Shown here piece after piece: positions 42,461-55,000 of a stretch of DNA of 64,000 nt. Position 1 is the stretch's first letter. Every line of letters begins with the position of its first letter. Below the pieces are notes generated by a model, which searched no databases, had not been told where the DNA came from, and saw only the letters and a list, made by a program, of their open reading frames with translations. A program made the position numbers and the translations under genes. The stretch is taken from positions 153,688 through 217,687 of the forward strand of contig JAEVLN010000007.1 in the NCBI GenBank assembly GCA_018350325.1. The letters are read 5' to 3'. Origin of the DNA: Globodera rostochiensis. Its lineage: Eukaryota > Nematoda > Chromadorea > Rhabditida > Heteroderidae.

Positions 42461-45400
42461 ATGAAGGCTTTAATTTTGGTCGGAGGCTACGGCACACGAC
42501 TTAGACCTCTGACCATAACACAACCAAAACCACTCGTTGAATTTGCCAATAAGCCGATGGTATGGATTTTTTTTTTGGCAAATTTCTTTCTTTGTGAATA
42601 GACTCTTTTTTGTTTGAAAAGATGAAAGGCTATTAAATTGTTTTTTCATTTTCAGGTGGTCCACCAAATCGAGGCATTGGCCGCCGCCGGCGTGGACACC
42701 GTCGTGTTGGCGGTCACTGCTCGCATTGAGGACTTGTTGGCAGTCGAAATGAAGAAGGAGGAGCAACGCATAGGCATTAGGGTAAAGGAATGATACCAAA
42801 ATGTTGAGAACATTCAGACGAATAAAATTCGTTAAGAAATTGTTGCATTTTTTTTGCAAAACCAAAATTAGATGATGTAAACAAAAGGTAATATGATACG
42901 ACGCTAGTAATTGTAAGCTTTTAAATGATTTGACTTTGAAAAAAAATAACGAAATATGGAGAAAAAGTAGCGAGTTGGTTTTGATCCGACGGATTAGATC
43001 AGGCCAGTAGCCAGAGGGAGGCACGCCCCCCTCCGAAGAAATTTGAGAAAAAAACCCATAGGGTGACCCTATTGTTTTGCACTCTTACAAATTTTTGACA
43101 AATTTTCTTAACAATCCGACCCCACCCCCCTCCCCTCCCCAAGTAAGCAGAATTCTCTAAAAAAATTTGCATTTTTTAAATTTTTTTAACAAAAATGGAG
43201 TAAAAACGGAAAACAAACCACTAAAAACCGAATACCTATTTTTTGAAAAAATTGCTAAAAAGGGAAATACACACACCCCTAAGAATCGATTTTAAAAAGC
43301 AAAAAATACACCCCTAAGAACTGCCCCCCCCCGAAAAAAATTTCTGGCCACGGGCCTGGATTAGATGGAAGTTCGGGATCTAAAAGGCCTTGTTTGGGAC
43401 ATTTCGTCGAATCTATTGTACTACTTACTGCATCTTTTTTTTGTGTTTAAAAACTGAATCTGTCGAAACGGACATCGAAATATGAATTTTTGTCAGAAAA
43501 AAAGTGTTTCAGATTGTGTTCTCGGTAGAGGAGGAGCCAATGGGTACCGCGGGCCCGTTGGCATTGGCCAGCCATCTTTTGGGCGACACGGAGCCCTTTT
43601 ATGTGCTCAATTCCGACGTCATTTGCGCATTTCCATTTGTCCAAATGATGGCATTTCACCGGAAACATGGTCGACAGGGCAGCATTGCGGTCACCAAGGT
43701 CTTTTTTTAGAAATTAAAATTGCTCTTTGGTAATAGTTAAGATGGTGTCCCCCCCCCCCATTTTTCAACGCGTACTCAGTCATCTTTTTTCAAAAATTGT
43801 TTGAATTTGGGCCCTGGGCTCGAAATTGGTCAAAATAGAGGTTAGATTCGGACTCTACGCCCTCTAATACCCCTAGAACACCTTATCAACTTTAAAACTA
43901 ATTTTATTGTTTTTTGAAAAATGGGAGGGTGGGCACCATCTTAACTATTACCCAAATTTTTGATATTTTCATAACTTTTCAAAGGTGGACGAGCCGAGCA
44001 AGTACGGCGTCGTCGTATTTGACGAGGCCGCCGGACGCATCGATCGATTTGTGGAAAAGCCTCAGGAATATGTTGGGAACAAGGTTTTTTTTGTTGTCTT
44101 TTGCTGGGGCGGCTGTCTAGTCGGAATGGATTTTATGGAAAAAAATTTGTAGATAAATGCGGGCATGTACATTCTGAACCCGTCCGTGCTGCAGATGATT
44201 CCATGCCAGCCGTGTTCCATTGAGAAAGAGGTGTGTGAGAATGTGGCATTTTTTTCCTCTAAAATTTAAAAGTGGAGACGCACTTAAACGACTTTAATGA
44301 CATTTAAATTCCGTTGATTCTTCGTTTCAGATTTTTCCAAAAATGTGTTTTGCGAACAATTTGTATGCGTTCGTCTTGTCCGGCTTTTGGATGGACGTTG
44401 GGCAGCCAAAGGATTTTCTTAGGGGTAATTAATAGTAAAATTGATTTTTTTTTTACCAATTTTTTAAATTGCATATATTTTCCAGGCGTCCGACTTTACC
44501 TGGCGCATCAACAACAGCAAAACACGCTGGACAAGGCGGAAAATGGCCACCTGTTGGCTTCCATCGGCGAATGCTGCACAATCAATCAACCTGTAAAGTC
44601 CCCTGCAAAATTTCAAAAAAAAACTTCCAAAATTTGGGTGGCTCAAAAATGGTGTTGTGATTTATTTTGAAATTTTTGGGTTGTTCCTCCTGTTAATTTT
44701 TTATTACATTGGGTTCAAATTGGACTGCTGGCTATCATTTTTGTTTAGGTTTTGATTGATTCGTCGGCAACAATTGGCGCTCATTGCATCATCGGGCCCA
44801 ATGTGTGCATCGGTGCTGCTGTACGTCTCCACGACGGAGTGTGCATCCGCGACTCCACTGTTCTGTCAGGCACTGTGATTCGGCATAGTACGCTTGTCCA
44901 TTCCAGCATAATTGGGCACAAATGCGTGATCGGTGGGTTCTGGTGAATGGGAGGGTCATAAATCATAAAAAAAAAATTGAGTTCTAAATGTTTTGCCGAA
45001 AAAGAAAAATCTAAAACGGACACATTCCTTATACTACATTTGGGCAATTTTTGTTATTTATACAAAGGCCACTGAAACAAAAATTGGGCTGTTGTATCCT
45101 TTAAAAAATGCTATTGCATGCTGGGATTGCCGACCCGTCCCCCCCCCCCCCCCCCCACAAACCACAAAAAAACATATTTATGAAAAATTTCCGAAATTTT
45201 TGCGCAATTTTTAAAAATTCTAAAGAAAATTTCCGATCTGAAAAATGCACGCCTAAAAAGCGAAATCCACGGCTGGGGCTACGGCTCTTCTGGGATTGCT
45301 TGGGCTAAATAAAATTCGGATTTTTTAAAAAAAAACAACACATTTAAGGCAGTCATGTGCATATGGTGAACACCAGCGTGTTGGGTGAAGATGTGGTCAT

Positions 45401-45488
45401 CAAGGACGAGCTGTACCTGAGTGGTGCCCGCGTGTTGCCGCACAAATCCATCGCCGAAAGTGTGCCCGAACCGACTATCATAATGTGA
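42461..45488 (+). CDS. gmppb: GDP-mannose pyrophosphorylase beta subunit
   Basis: Mannose-1-phosphate guanylyltransferase makes GDP-mannose from mannose-1-phosphate and GTP in the cytosol, feeding N-glycan, GPI-anchor and O-mannose synthesis. Nine exons splice in phase to 370 codons, close to the ~360 usual for this enzyme: 42461-42559, 42656-42781, 43513-43698, 43985-44083, 44153-44230, 44331-44424, 44486-44592, 44749-44932 and 45349-45488. Visible features: the nucleotidyltransferase signature [13 protein letters not shown] near residues 6-18, [11 protein letters not shown], the metal-site [26 protein letters not shown], left-handed beta-helix repeats ([28 protein letters not shown]) and the C-terminal [17 protein letters not shown]. 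At the exon 8/9 join the usual GRW reads GGSHVHM. Introns 2 and 3 contain transposons (43000-43358 and 43728-43953). The start is the only in-frame ATG before the signature. Confidence 0.95.
43000..43358. mobile_element. 359-bp hAT-type MITE in gmppb intron 2
   Basis: Termini CAGGCCAGTAGCCAGA and, inverted, CAGGCCCGTGGCCAGAAAT; direct flanks GATTAGAT at 42992-42999 and 43359-43366. The interior has C-runs at both ends and CACCCCTAAGAATCGA modules. Same terminus family as 46271-46539. Confidence 0.92.
43728..43953. mobile_element. GGTAATA-family element in gmppb intron 3
   Basis: TTTGGTAATAGTTAAGATGG returns as CCATCTTAACTATTACCCAA; arms of about 90 bp with GGACTCTACGCC and CCTAGAACACC-type internal sequence as in the other family members. 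No duplication could be seen at the borders. Confidence 0.8.
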
Positions 45489-46005
45489 TGGGTTGGCTAG
45501 TGGAAAAAAGAACTTTTGCAAATAATAAATGTTTTTTTTTTGGATTTTCCATTTCATAATTTCTTCAGCCTTTCACTTGTGATCAAATGTTTTTTTTTGT
45601 TGTTATTTCGGCCAAATTTTATTAATCTGTGTTTGTTTGGTATTTTCTCTTTCAATTCTTATAATTTTAAACGATTTTCTCTACTTATTCATAATCATCC
45701 GGCTTAAACGGACGATTAAATGCCATTGGAACTCTCGGGTTTGAGGCTAATTTTTTTCGTCGACTTTTTGTATTTTAATTTCAAATCCGAGTCAATGTCA
45801 AACAATGGCATGTTCTCATTGTTGTTGAGGCAGATATATAATTTATTTATTTTGATTGCAACTTAACTATAAACGAAACGAATGGTTAAACGCTTTTTGA
45901 TATTCTATTTGCATTTAAAATTTGTCAAAAATTAAAATGATTTGAAATATTTTGTTGGAACTTTTATAAAAGTATTTTTGAATTTCAAAAGCTAAATCGG
46001 TGCGC
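45489..46005. other. Intergenic region, gmppb to VPS8
   Basis: AT-rich, 517 bases, with AATAAATG and TTTATTAAT-like AT tracts but no coding signal. Same-strand neighbours could be an operon, but the gap is long for a typical nematode operon and no clear polycistronic signal is visible. Confidence 0.5.
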
Positions 46006-49000
46006 ATGTCTTCGTCATTAGCCGATCGTCATCGCCGGCACCAGCCTGCTGCGCGGGTTGAGCCCGGCGCAGCAACGACGGCGAGCAGCAGCAGCTGGAG
46101 CGGTAGTGCCAGTGCCATGATGCCATCGGTGTTAGAGCCGGAGAGGAGGGATGAGGAAAAGCATCGGTTGAATGGCGGCGGCGGCACGTCGCCTCCCCAA
46201 CTTGCGGAGACAAAGTGCGCGCTAAATTTTAATTCAGATCCACTGGTTGAATTAATGTCTTCTCTCAAGCCAGGGCCGTAACCAGGGGGGGGGGAAGGGG
46301 GGGGGAGGGAATTCCCCCCCCCCCAAAATGAAATTTGACAAAAAAAAACAAGAGGGGGGACTCTTTTGTTTTTCACTTTTACAATTTTTTTAACAAATTG
46401 CCATCAAAAATAAAAATTTGCTTTTTTGAAAATTCCTTAAAATAAAATACCTTGGCGCTCAGATGGGAAAGCGATTTGAGCGCCGCGCTCAGATGGTTCA
46501 AATTCCCCCTCCCAAAAATTTTTTCTGGGTACGGCCCTGTCTCAAGCACATTATGTTAAAGGTGTGGCGCTGATTTTACGATTTTTGTTTTCAGCACGGA
46601 AAGCACAGAGGCCGCCGAGGATTGGCTGCTGGATGAGTTGGATCAAATGTCCGTCCGCACGCAAACACTTGAGGAGATTATGGCGGAGGCGAGTGTGCTT
46701 GCTGCTTGCTAAAATCTGCGCTTTTTCAAGAAATATAAAAACAATTTTCCCGTTGGCGGTCAAAAAGGCCTTCTCTAAAAAAAGGAAAAATTCATAGGTA
46801 GTTTCAAACAAAACAATAGTTGAATAACTTCATAAAGACAAAGAGTTATTGCTCTCAGAAAATCCTTCTTGAATAACTTTATTTTATCATTAAACAGATT
46901 TTTTTAATTTATCTTTTTTTTTGAAGAAACTAGTTAGTTCTCCATTTGTTTCACTTTTTTTTAAAAATATACTCTAAAATATTCTTCTTTCTAACTTTAA
47001 AAAACTATATTGCTTAAATTTTGATTATTTATTAGAACAACATTATTTTGTCCCCTCATTATTTTGTCCCCTTTCCCTTAAAGAAGAACACAGACTTTGA
47101 ATTCCCCGACAATGACGACGAATTGTTGTACTTGTTGAACGACGGTGGTGGTGGTGGTGGTGCCGTTTCATCTGCCGGTGGTGACGGCGCCAGCGGCGCT
47201 TTGCCTGCCGGAAATGGAGCCGACACGCCCTCCTCGTTGGCACTAACCACAGCCGGGCCGCCCATTGTGCCGATGGGCCGCTACGGTGCGACGGCCACCG
47301 AACTGCCGAACGCCTATCAGCTGGACTCTCCGCTGCTTATCCAAAGAGCGGGTAGGCACGGGGGCACGGCACGGCACAAGCCATTTTGATTGGATTGATT
47401 TTTTTTTTGGCTATTCCTCAATTTTATCGATTCGCAGACGCAATTTCACACCAAATTGCCTCCGTGCACGAACGTCCCCCCAGCGGCGGTCGTCCTACGG
47501 TTTTGTGCGTAGGCCGTCAACTGATCGCCGTTGGCACCGCGCGCGGCCTTTGTCTGCTCTTCGAGCGCGGCACACAGCGCTTGCGGCGTTTCATCCAGGC
47601 GGAAAAAGGTGCGCGCGCGCGAATGGAAAACTTGCGGGAATTAAACTTTTGATTAAAAATCTAGAACAAGCTTTGCCCTCTTTTAACTTCAGCATTTGGC
47701 TCAATCTCCTGCTTGGACTTCTCGCTCGATTCACAGCAGCAGCGCATCTGTGCCGGCTTCAGCTCGGGCGCACTGACGGTGTTCGACTGTGCGCGTGGGC
47801 GTGTGCTGTTCAGTGGAGACGATCTCATTCAACCGGGCCGAGCTGTGCTGCACGTCAAATACATATCGAAGTGTTTCTACCCCCCCCCCCTTCTTTAGTA
47901 AAACCCACAAAACCAAAAATAAATGTTTATTTGTGCCAGTTTCGCCCTACTGATCGTTGACAGCGGTGGCAATGTGTACGAGTTTCATGAACGGCAGCAG
48001 CAGCACCAAGGCAAGGTCAAAGGTCGGAAACGTGGAGGCGGCGGAGTGCGCTGCCTATTTGCCGGCTGCAAGGGCGAAGTGACAAAGTGTGTGTGGGGGG
48101 GGGGAGGGGTAGCATTTTTAATATTCTTTTTTTTTAATTGAATTTTTGTGCAGCATTTGTTTTGTGCACACTGATGATGTTGAGCTGTTGGTGCTTGCCA
48201 CTTTCCATCAGGTGCCGTGCATTTTTCGGTTTTTTAAATTTAATTACCCCCCCCCCCCCCGTCGTCAGGTGCTTCTTCTCTCCACTAAACGGCGCGGGGC
48301 ACCGGTCGGGCAACTCCGGCTGCACGGCTCGCCACTTCATCCACCAGTCATTGACTGGCGTGAACGGCGAATTGGCGTAATTTTTAGGGGCTGAAAAAAT
48401 GATTTAAAATCTTCCGGGTTCACAATATTTTGTTAAATAAAAGCTACCCCACCCGCACCAAATTGTGTGGGTGGGTGTTCATGTTTTACATGGGCTGGTC
48501 AGTAAGTATCTGATTTTTAGGTGATCTAAAATTCTTTTTTTTTGTTGGGTTAAGAAGACAAAAGTTTACACAACCCGTAGATGATCAGTGGTGGTCACAG
48601 TGCCAACGCCACGGCTGCCGCCTCATCGTTGGTGCGCGACTTGCGTCTGTGCATTGGGCGTGAGTGTGAAGTGCGCCTTTATCAAATTCGTCAGCGTGTG
48701 GGCGGCGATTTGCTGTTCCCATTGACCGGCGTGGTGTTCACGGAACAACCGCTGCTCAACCTGAAGTGGTCGGTGAAAATGCGTTAAAAATTTTTGACAA
48801 AAATTTCAAAAATTTTCATTACATAAATTGATTTGTCGGATTTCTCGGACTAAAATTTGGTATAGTAAATCATTAAACGCACATTTATTCCATTTTTAGG
48901 CTTGACAATTGGGCACTTTTGGCTGTTATCGGCGAAGCGGGCAGTGAACAGCTCCAACTCATGGAGTTGCATCATGAACAGCAAAAGAAGGGAGGTCAAC

Positions 49001-52000
49001 AACGGGTTTTGGGTATGCAATTGGACAAATTTCAATTAATATAAAAAAAACACAATTTTGAGGTGCCTCAATAACGGCAAGTACTGACATCGGCTCAACC
49101 GTTCAGTTGCTGTACAACAGCGCCGACTTCAAAGGGTTGGCCACGGGGCAATATGTCAGCGAGGTAAAATTTACAAAAAAAAAATTAAAAATTCTTGGAA
49201 GATGTACCTAAATTTATTTGCGCAATAAAGGTGTGCTTTTTCATATACTCTTTTTTTTGAAACAATAGGCCATGTCTAAATTGGCTGACTCGGTGTGCCT
49301 CCATTCGGTCAGCCGTCATGACGGTGATGTTGATGAACAGCTCCATTTACTTGGCCGCAATGGTGTGTTCGGTGTTCAGCTTATGGATCAGGCTGAGCAG
49401 CTACAAGCGCTGGTTGAACGGTTGGTTGGTTGGGTTGAAAGTGGATGTTTACCTAAATGTTCTTTTTGTTTTTGTCCTTAATTATAATTTGGAATTTTCT
49501 TTTTTTATTTTGTTTGTGTATAAATATTTGATAAATCGTTTTCCGCTCAGGCACGACTTTGCCTCCGCGCTGCTGTACGCGGTTGACGTGTGCAACGGAC
49601 GCGTGCGCGACCGTTCCAGGCTCGGCAACTTCCGTGCCCAAGCGTCACACGAAGTGCCGCGACTGGTCACACAACTGCTCGACCAGACAATCGACGGGTT
49701 GGACAGCGGACGCATTGACGATCTGGTGGTGCACTACAAGGCAAGCCGGCGGGCGGGGAGTAATCATTCTTTGACCATCACGTGCCAATTAAACCATTCT
49801 GGATAGCTCAAAAGATTTTTAAAAAAGCAAAAATTAAAAAAAAGCTCTGGTTATTCCTACAAAAAAGTTTAATAGAACAAATTAAAGAAGAAAAAATCCT
49901 CGGAGAAGATTGTTGGTCAAAAGAATTATAGTAAAAGTTTTTAATATTTTTTGGATTTTGTTTAAAACAAAAAAAATAATGCAGGAAGTGGGATTCGAAC
50001 CCACGCGGGCATACGCCCACTAGAATACCCAGTAAACAGCGGGCAAGCGTTGATTTCACTTGAGTCTAGCGCCTTAGACCACTCGGCCATCCCTGCACAT
50101 AATTGGACCTTTTTAATATTGCCCACCAACATTCTATTTTGGAACAATAGCAAACATATGTTTTTGGAATTCCGGAATTTACCGATAAAAATTCACAGTT
50201 CAGCGCAACATTTACGTTCTGATCCGTGCCTGCATATCGACCAGTCATTTTGAGCTGCTCTACGGCACAGTGTACGACCAGCTGCAGAAGGACAGTCTGT
50301 GCAGGCCCATCTTTCTTGAACTGCTTGAAGTTCTCGGAGCGCAAAAATAAAAAAAAATAAAGACACAACAATTTAATAAAGGAATTTGTTCTCGAGCGAC
50401 AGTTGGACAGACCCCCGCCTGGGCTGGTCAACGACTACTTGGCTTACCTGTTGGCTGAAGGGCAATTGCCCCAGTTTGAGCAGAGCGTCACCCGCCTGCC
50501 CGTCGAATGCATGGACCTTCACCAGGCAAATTGCTGCTAAATTTAATGCCTATTTTGGCCTGAACGAATGAATGCCTTTAATTTATGATTTAAATTTTAA
50601 AAATATTTGTCTTTTACTATTAGGTGATGACGACATGTCTGCATAATCAGCTCTTCGACGGACTGTGCCATGTAATGAACAATGCAATGCGTGACTACAT
50701 TGGACCATTAAAAGTGCAAAATATTCGCATAATTTTGACAGATTTTTTTTAGAATTTTGGTAGTAGTCATTTTTAATTTTTATGACCTCAGGAAATGTGC
50801 GAGCACATGCATCACTCAGTGCGCAAGGAGGTGCTGTCGGACTGCGACATTGCCCAAGGCAACAAACTGTTGCTGTACCTGAGCTGCTGCTTGGCGGGCC
50901 GAGCCTACCCGTACGGGGAATTGCCTGACGAACACGTGGCCAAAACGGTGCCGTTGGAGACATACAAAGTGTGTTGAAAAAAGAAGGACACGAACGAAAA
51001 AAGTTAAAGAATGCATAAATAATATTAGCAACAAAAAACTAAATCATTCTGCCTCATGTACCTAATAACATTTGCAGTTTCTTGTTCAACTCCGTCCTAA
51101 ATTTGTTGCTGGACCGCCCTCCTCCGCCGGCTCGACGCCATCGCCTACCACTTCAAAGGAAGTTGATGATGTTGACGCGGATGCCACGCTTGAAGATGCG
51201 GCTAATTGCATTGCCTCTGGCAACAATTTGATCCGGGGGTTGGTTATACAATTCAAACCTTTTTTTATTTTAGATCGCAAAATTAAAAAATAGGTTTTGA
51301 TGTTTTTTAGCCCATAGTTTTGTGAATTTTCTTTTTAAACCACTCTTTTCTTCTAGCAATGCCGTCATCGCAAATCGTCATCGCTCCGCGGTTGCTGTCG
51401 CTGGTGGTTGCGTGCGTCGGTCGGCGGTCGCCGACCTGCGCTTCCCGCACCTGCAGCTGCTGCTGAAGCTGGACCCGCAACAGTTCCTGAACGTGCTAAA
51501 CACGTGCGCGGACGCACCGGTGTTTGCCAATGTGGAGGGTGTGTTTGTTCCGAGAGTTTTGAGTCCTGAAAAAATTGGGGGGATTTTAAGGTCGTCTTAA
51601 GCGCCTCGTGGACGTGTTGATAGCCAAGTGCGTGGAGGATGAGGATGAGCGGAATGAGCTTGGCCCGTTGCTGATCGCATTTGTGGTCGGACTGCTTCAG
51701 AAAGGGTCCATCCCCAAGGATGTGTTCATCTTCACGCAGGTCAAATTGTCGGTTAAATATATTTTAATAATTAAAATTTCAATAGGGGGTATTTTTTAAG
51801 ACTGCAATTTTCCAAATTTAAGCTGATCAAACGTGTGCTCCAACGTCAGTTTATGAATGTACGTGCCCAGAAACAAGCCGAACTGCACATTGTGGACTTT
51901 CTGAGGGTCGTGCCTGAAATTGACATGGACATTGTGCTGGACGTTGCCCAGAAACAGCCCCAGTAAAAACATTTAATATGTACTTGATTTAATCATTTTT

Positions 52001-55000
52001 ATAATAGCATTCATATCTGTGCGTACATCTTCACCCTTCGCAAGCAGTACGTTCAACTGCTGGAGTGCTGTCTTGGGGATGCAGTTGATCCCGTATGTTG
52101 ATTTTAACTTAGAATAATAATAATAATCAGTTGATCCCGTATTTTGATTTTAACTTAGAATAATAATTTATAATAATAAAATTTAGAAAAATGTTTTTCA
52201 CATTTTGGCTGATTTGTTGACTAATTTGCGCGAACCTGGCCAACTCCTGGAGTTGCGCGAATTTGTACGGGCTCAGCTTGGCCGGCTGTCCACTTTGGAC
52301 CCTCAGGCAAAAAAAAAAAAAAGCATTTGAAATTAAAATAAATTGATTTTTGCAGTTAACCGCCCATCTCGTGATGGCTCATCTGCCGGAAATATTGGCT
52401 GAGGCCAGGTCCAACCCGCGTAAACTGCCTTTTCAACTGGTCCGACACTGTTTTGTACTGCGGTAATGCAAAGATTCTTATTTATTTATTTAGAAAAATA
52501 ATATTTTTTTTTGTTGCCATTTTATGCCAAAAATTTAAATTTTTGCTCAAAACACAATTTGTGTTGCGCAATTTAGTCGTCAACAGGGCCATCGGACGCT
52601 GAGTGGCGATGATGAGGAGCAGGATGAGCTGTTTTTTGATTACCTTTTTGAAGACATTATTGATGAGGCCAGGGCGCTGGCTGAATCCGAAAAATCCGAT
52701 GGTTGAGTTTGTTAGAAATTATAACAAAAAAAAATATTTGTTTATTTTTATTTTTATTTTTGCCTCTTCCAGAGGCCACTGCCGCGTTGGACAACGAATT
52801 GTCCGATTTGCTCAGATATTGGCTTCCGCTTGGCGCGGTGACGGACCATTGTTTGAATGTTGCGATGCAACAACAGCGACCAAACGGTGATTATTTTCGA
52901 CATTTTTTTAACTAAAAATTGATTTTTTTAAAATATTTTTTAGAAAACAATTTTATTTTTTTTACCAAAAATTTGATTTTCAAAGTTTTGAACACAATTG
53001 CAGATCTATTGGCCACCATCTCACTTCTGCTGGTCGCTCGCGGGCACATCCAGCGGGCGTTTGAGCTCATTTTCCTTGAGGGCATTGAACGAAGGGATCG
53101 CCAAGTGGAAAACTTTATTCATAAACAAATTCAAGGACGCGAAATGAAATTTGAGAAAAAAAAGCACAATTTTTTGACCAATTTTCTTAACAAATTGCCA
53201 TCAAAAATCAAAAAATCCCGGCGGCGGGCCACTCCTATGGGAATGCCATGCCACCATCTGAGCGCCGCGCTCAGATGGACTGGACCAATTCCCCCCTCCG
53301 AAATTTTTTTCCTAGCTACGTCCCTGAACAATTTGATTCAAATATACTGAATTACACTTATTCTATTTTATGCATAGGTGTATTCGGAGTTTTTGTTCAA
53401 TAATTTTCCGATTTGTATTTATGAAAGTTTTTAATTGTATTTAAATGCTATTTTTAGCCTCCTGAAGAGCGCTGCATCGCCTCTCTATTGGAATTGGCCG
53501 CGGCACACCCTGCAGAGGCGCAGCACGGCGATTGGCTGGCTAAACTGTTTCGGCACCTTCTCAAGGCATTGCCTGAGGCGACGTCAATCGACGGTCAGTC
53601 AAATGGGTTTGCTGGTGTATAAATTAGAAATGATCCCCTCTGGGGATTAAATTGTAATTAAGTTTCATGCTTTTATATGTAGTTATTTATTTTGCTTTTT
53701 TACATTTTATTAAAGTAATTAATAAGCGTCGAGTGCTTTGTTTATTATTTTTGATTTTGAACCCTGGATTTAATATTATTATTAATTTAGTATTTATTGG
53801 TAACATTCTGTTTTAAGCGTCCACCGTCATCGAACAGCAGTTGATTCGCCCAAAAACTCACCTCTCACGAGTGCTGACCGCAATCATTGAGCAGCAGCAG
53901 CACCAACACGACGACATTAGCGAGAGTGGAAAGGAAAAATGTAAAATAATAATATACAAATTCCAACACAAAATTATTAATTTTTTCTTTTTCTTTTATT
54001 GCACAAATTCTCCAAGATTGTTTGGGACTGGACTTATCCTGGCCATTAGTGCTGCACGAGACCCAAAATTTCTCGAGACTCGAGCCGAGCCCGATACTTT
54101 ACCTCGAGACTCCAGCCCGATACTTTACCTCGAGACTCGAGCCCGAGCCCGATACTTTACCTCGAGACTCGAGCCCGATACTTTACCTCGAGACTCGAGC
54201 CCGAGCCCGATACTTTACCTCGAGACTCGAGCCCGAGCCCGATACTTTACCTCGAGACCGAGACCCAAAAAACTCGAGACTTTTCTCGAGTCGATACTCG
54301 ATATCGAGACTCTCGTGCAGCACACTACTGGACATTAAAGAATTATTTTTTTTACCCCAGTGAATTTTAAATTATTCAAAGGTAGCCCGGCGTCTGTGAT
54401 CGTTGCCGAGCTGTTCAACCATTCCCTGTTTCGACATGCTCCGCTCCACGCCTTTCACCGATTGGTCCGACAAATGCTCCTTTGGTAATACAAACGGTAC
54501 TTTTGCTGTTATTGGACTCCTCCTATCCAGCAGAGGAGTTATTAAGGACGCTGATCATGAACAAATCGTTAGATTTATTATATGACATCATCTAAGATCA
54601 GATTTTTGAAGATATTGTGGCTAAAATTGTTGCATTTATGCCTCCTTGATGTCTATGATTGATCTAACGACAGCGTCCTTGATAATCCCTGGATAAGTGT
54701 TTTCTAATTTGGATTTGATACGAATTTTCGTATCCGTCCGTCCTCAAAATCTCATATCCTATCCGTCCGTATCCGTGACCTTCCAAAATCCCATATCCGG
54801 ATATCCGCGGATATGCCCGGATAAGTGGGTTTTTCATATCCGGGCGATCCAAAAAGCCATATCCGTTATCCGTCCGTATCCGGATATATCCGCGGATATC
54901 CGCATATCCGTGCCCATGTCTGGATTTTTACTCAATTTTCGTCTCGAGTCCTATAACGGGAAAGTATTATTCAAAATATGAAAATGCTATACTGTATAAA

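Noticed and set aside
53841..54338. 165-codon ORF with ARARYFTSRLEPDTLPRD repeats
   Set aside because: It starts in a real VPS8 exon but then runs through the intron and MITE 54047-54327; splice signals at 53941 and 54381 keep the VPS8 frame.
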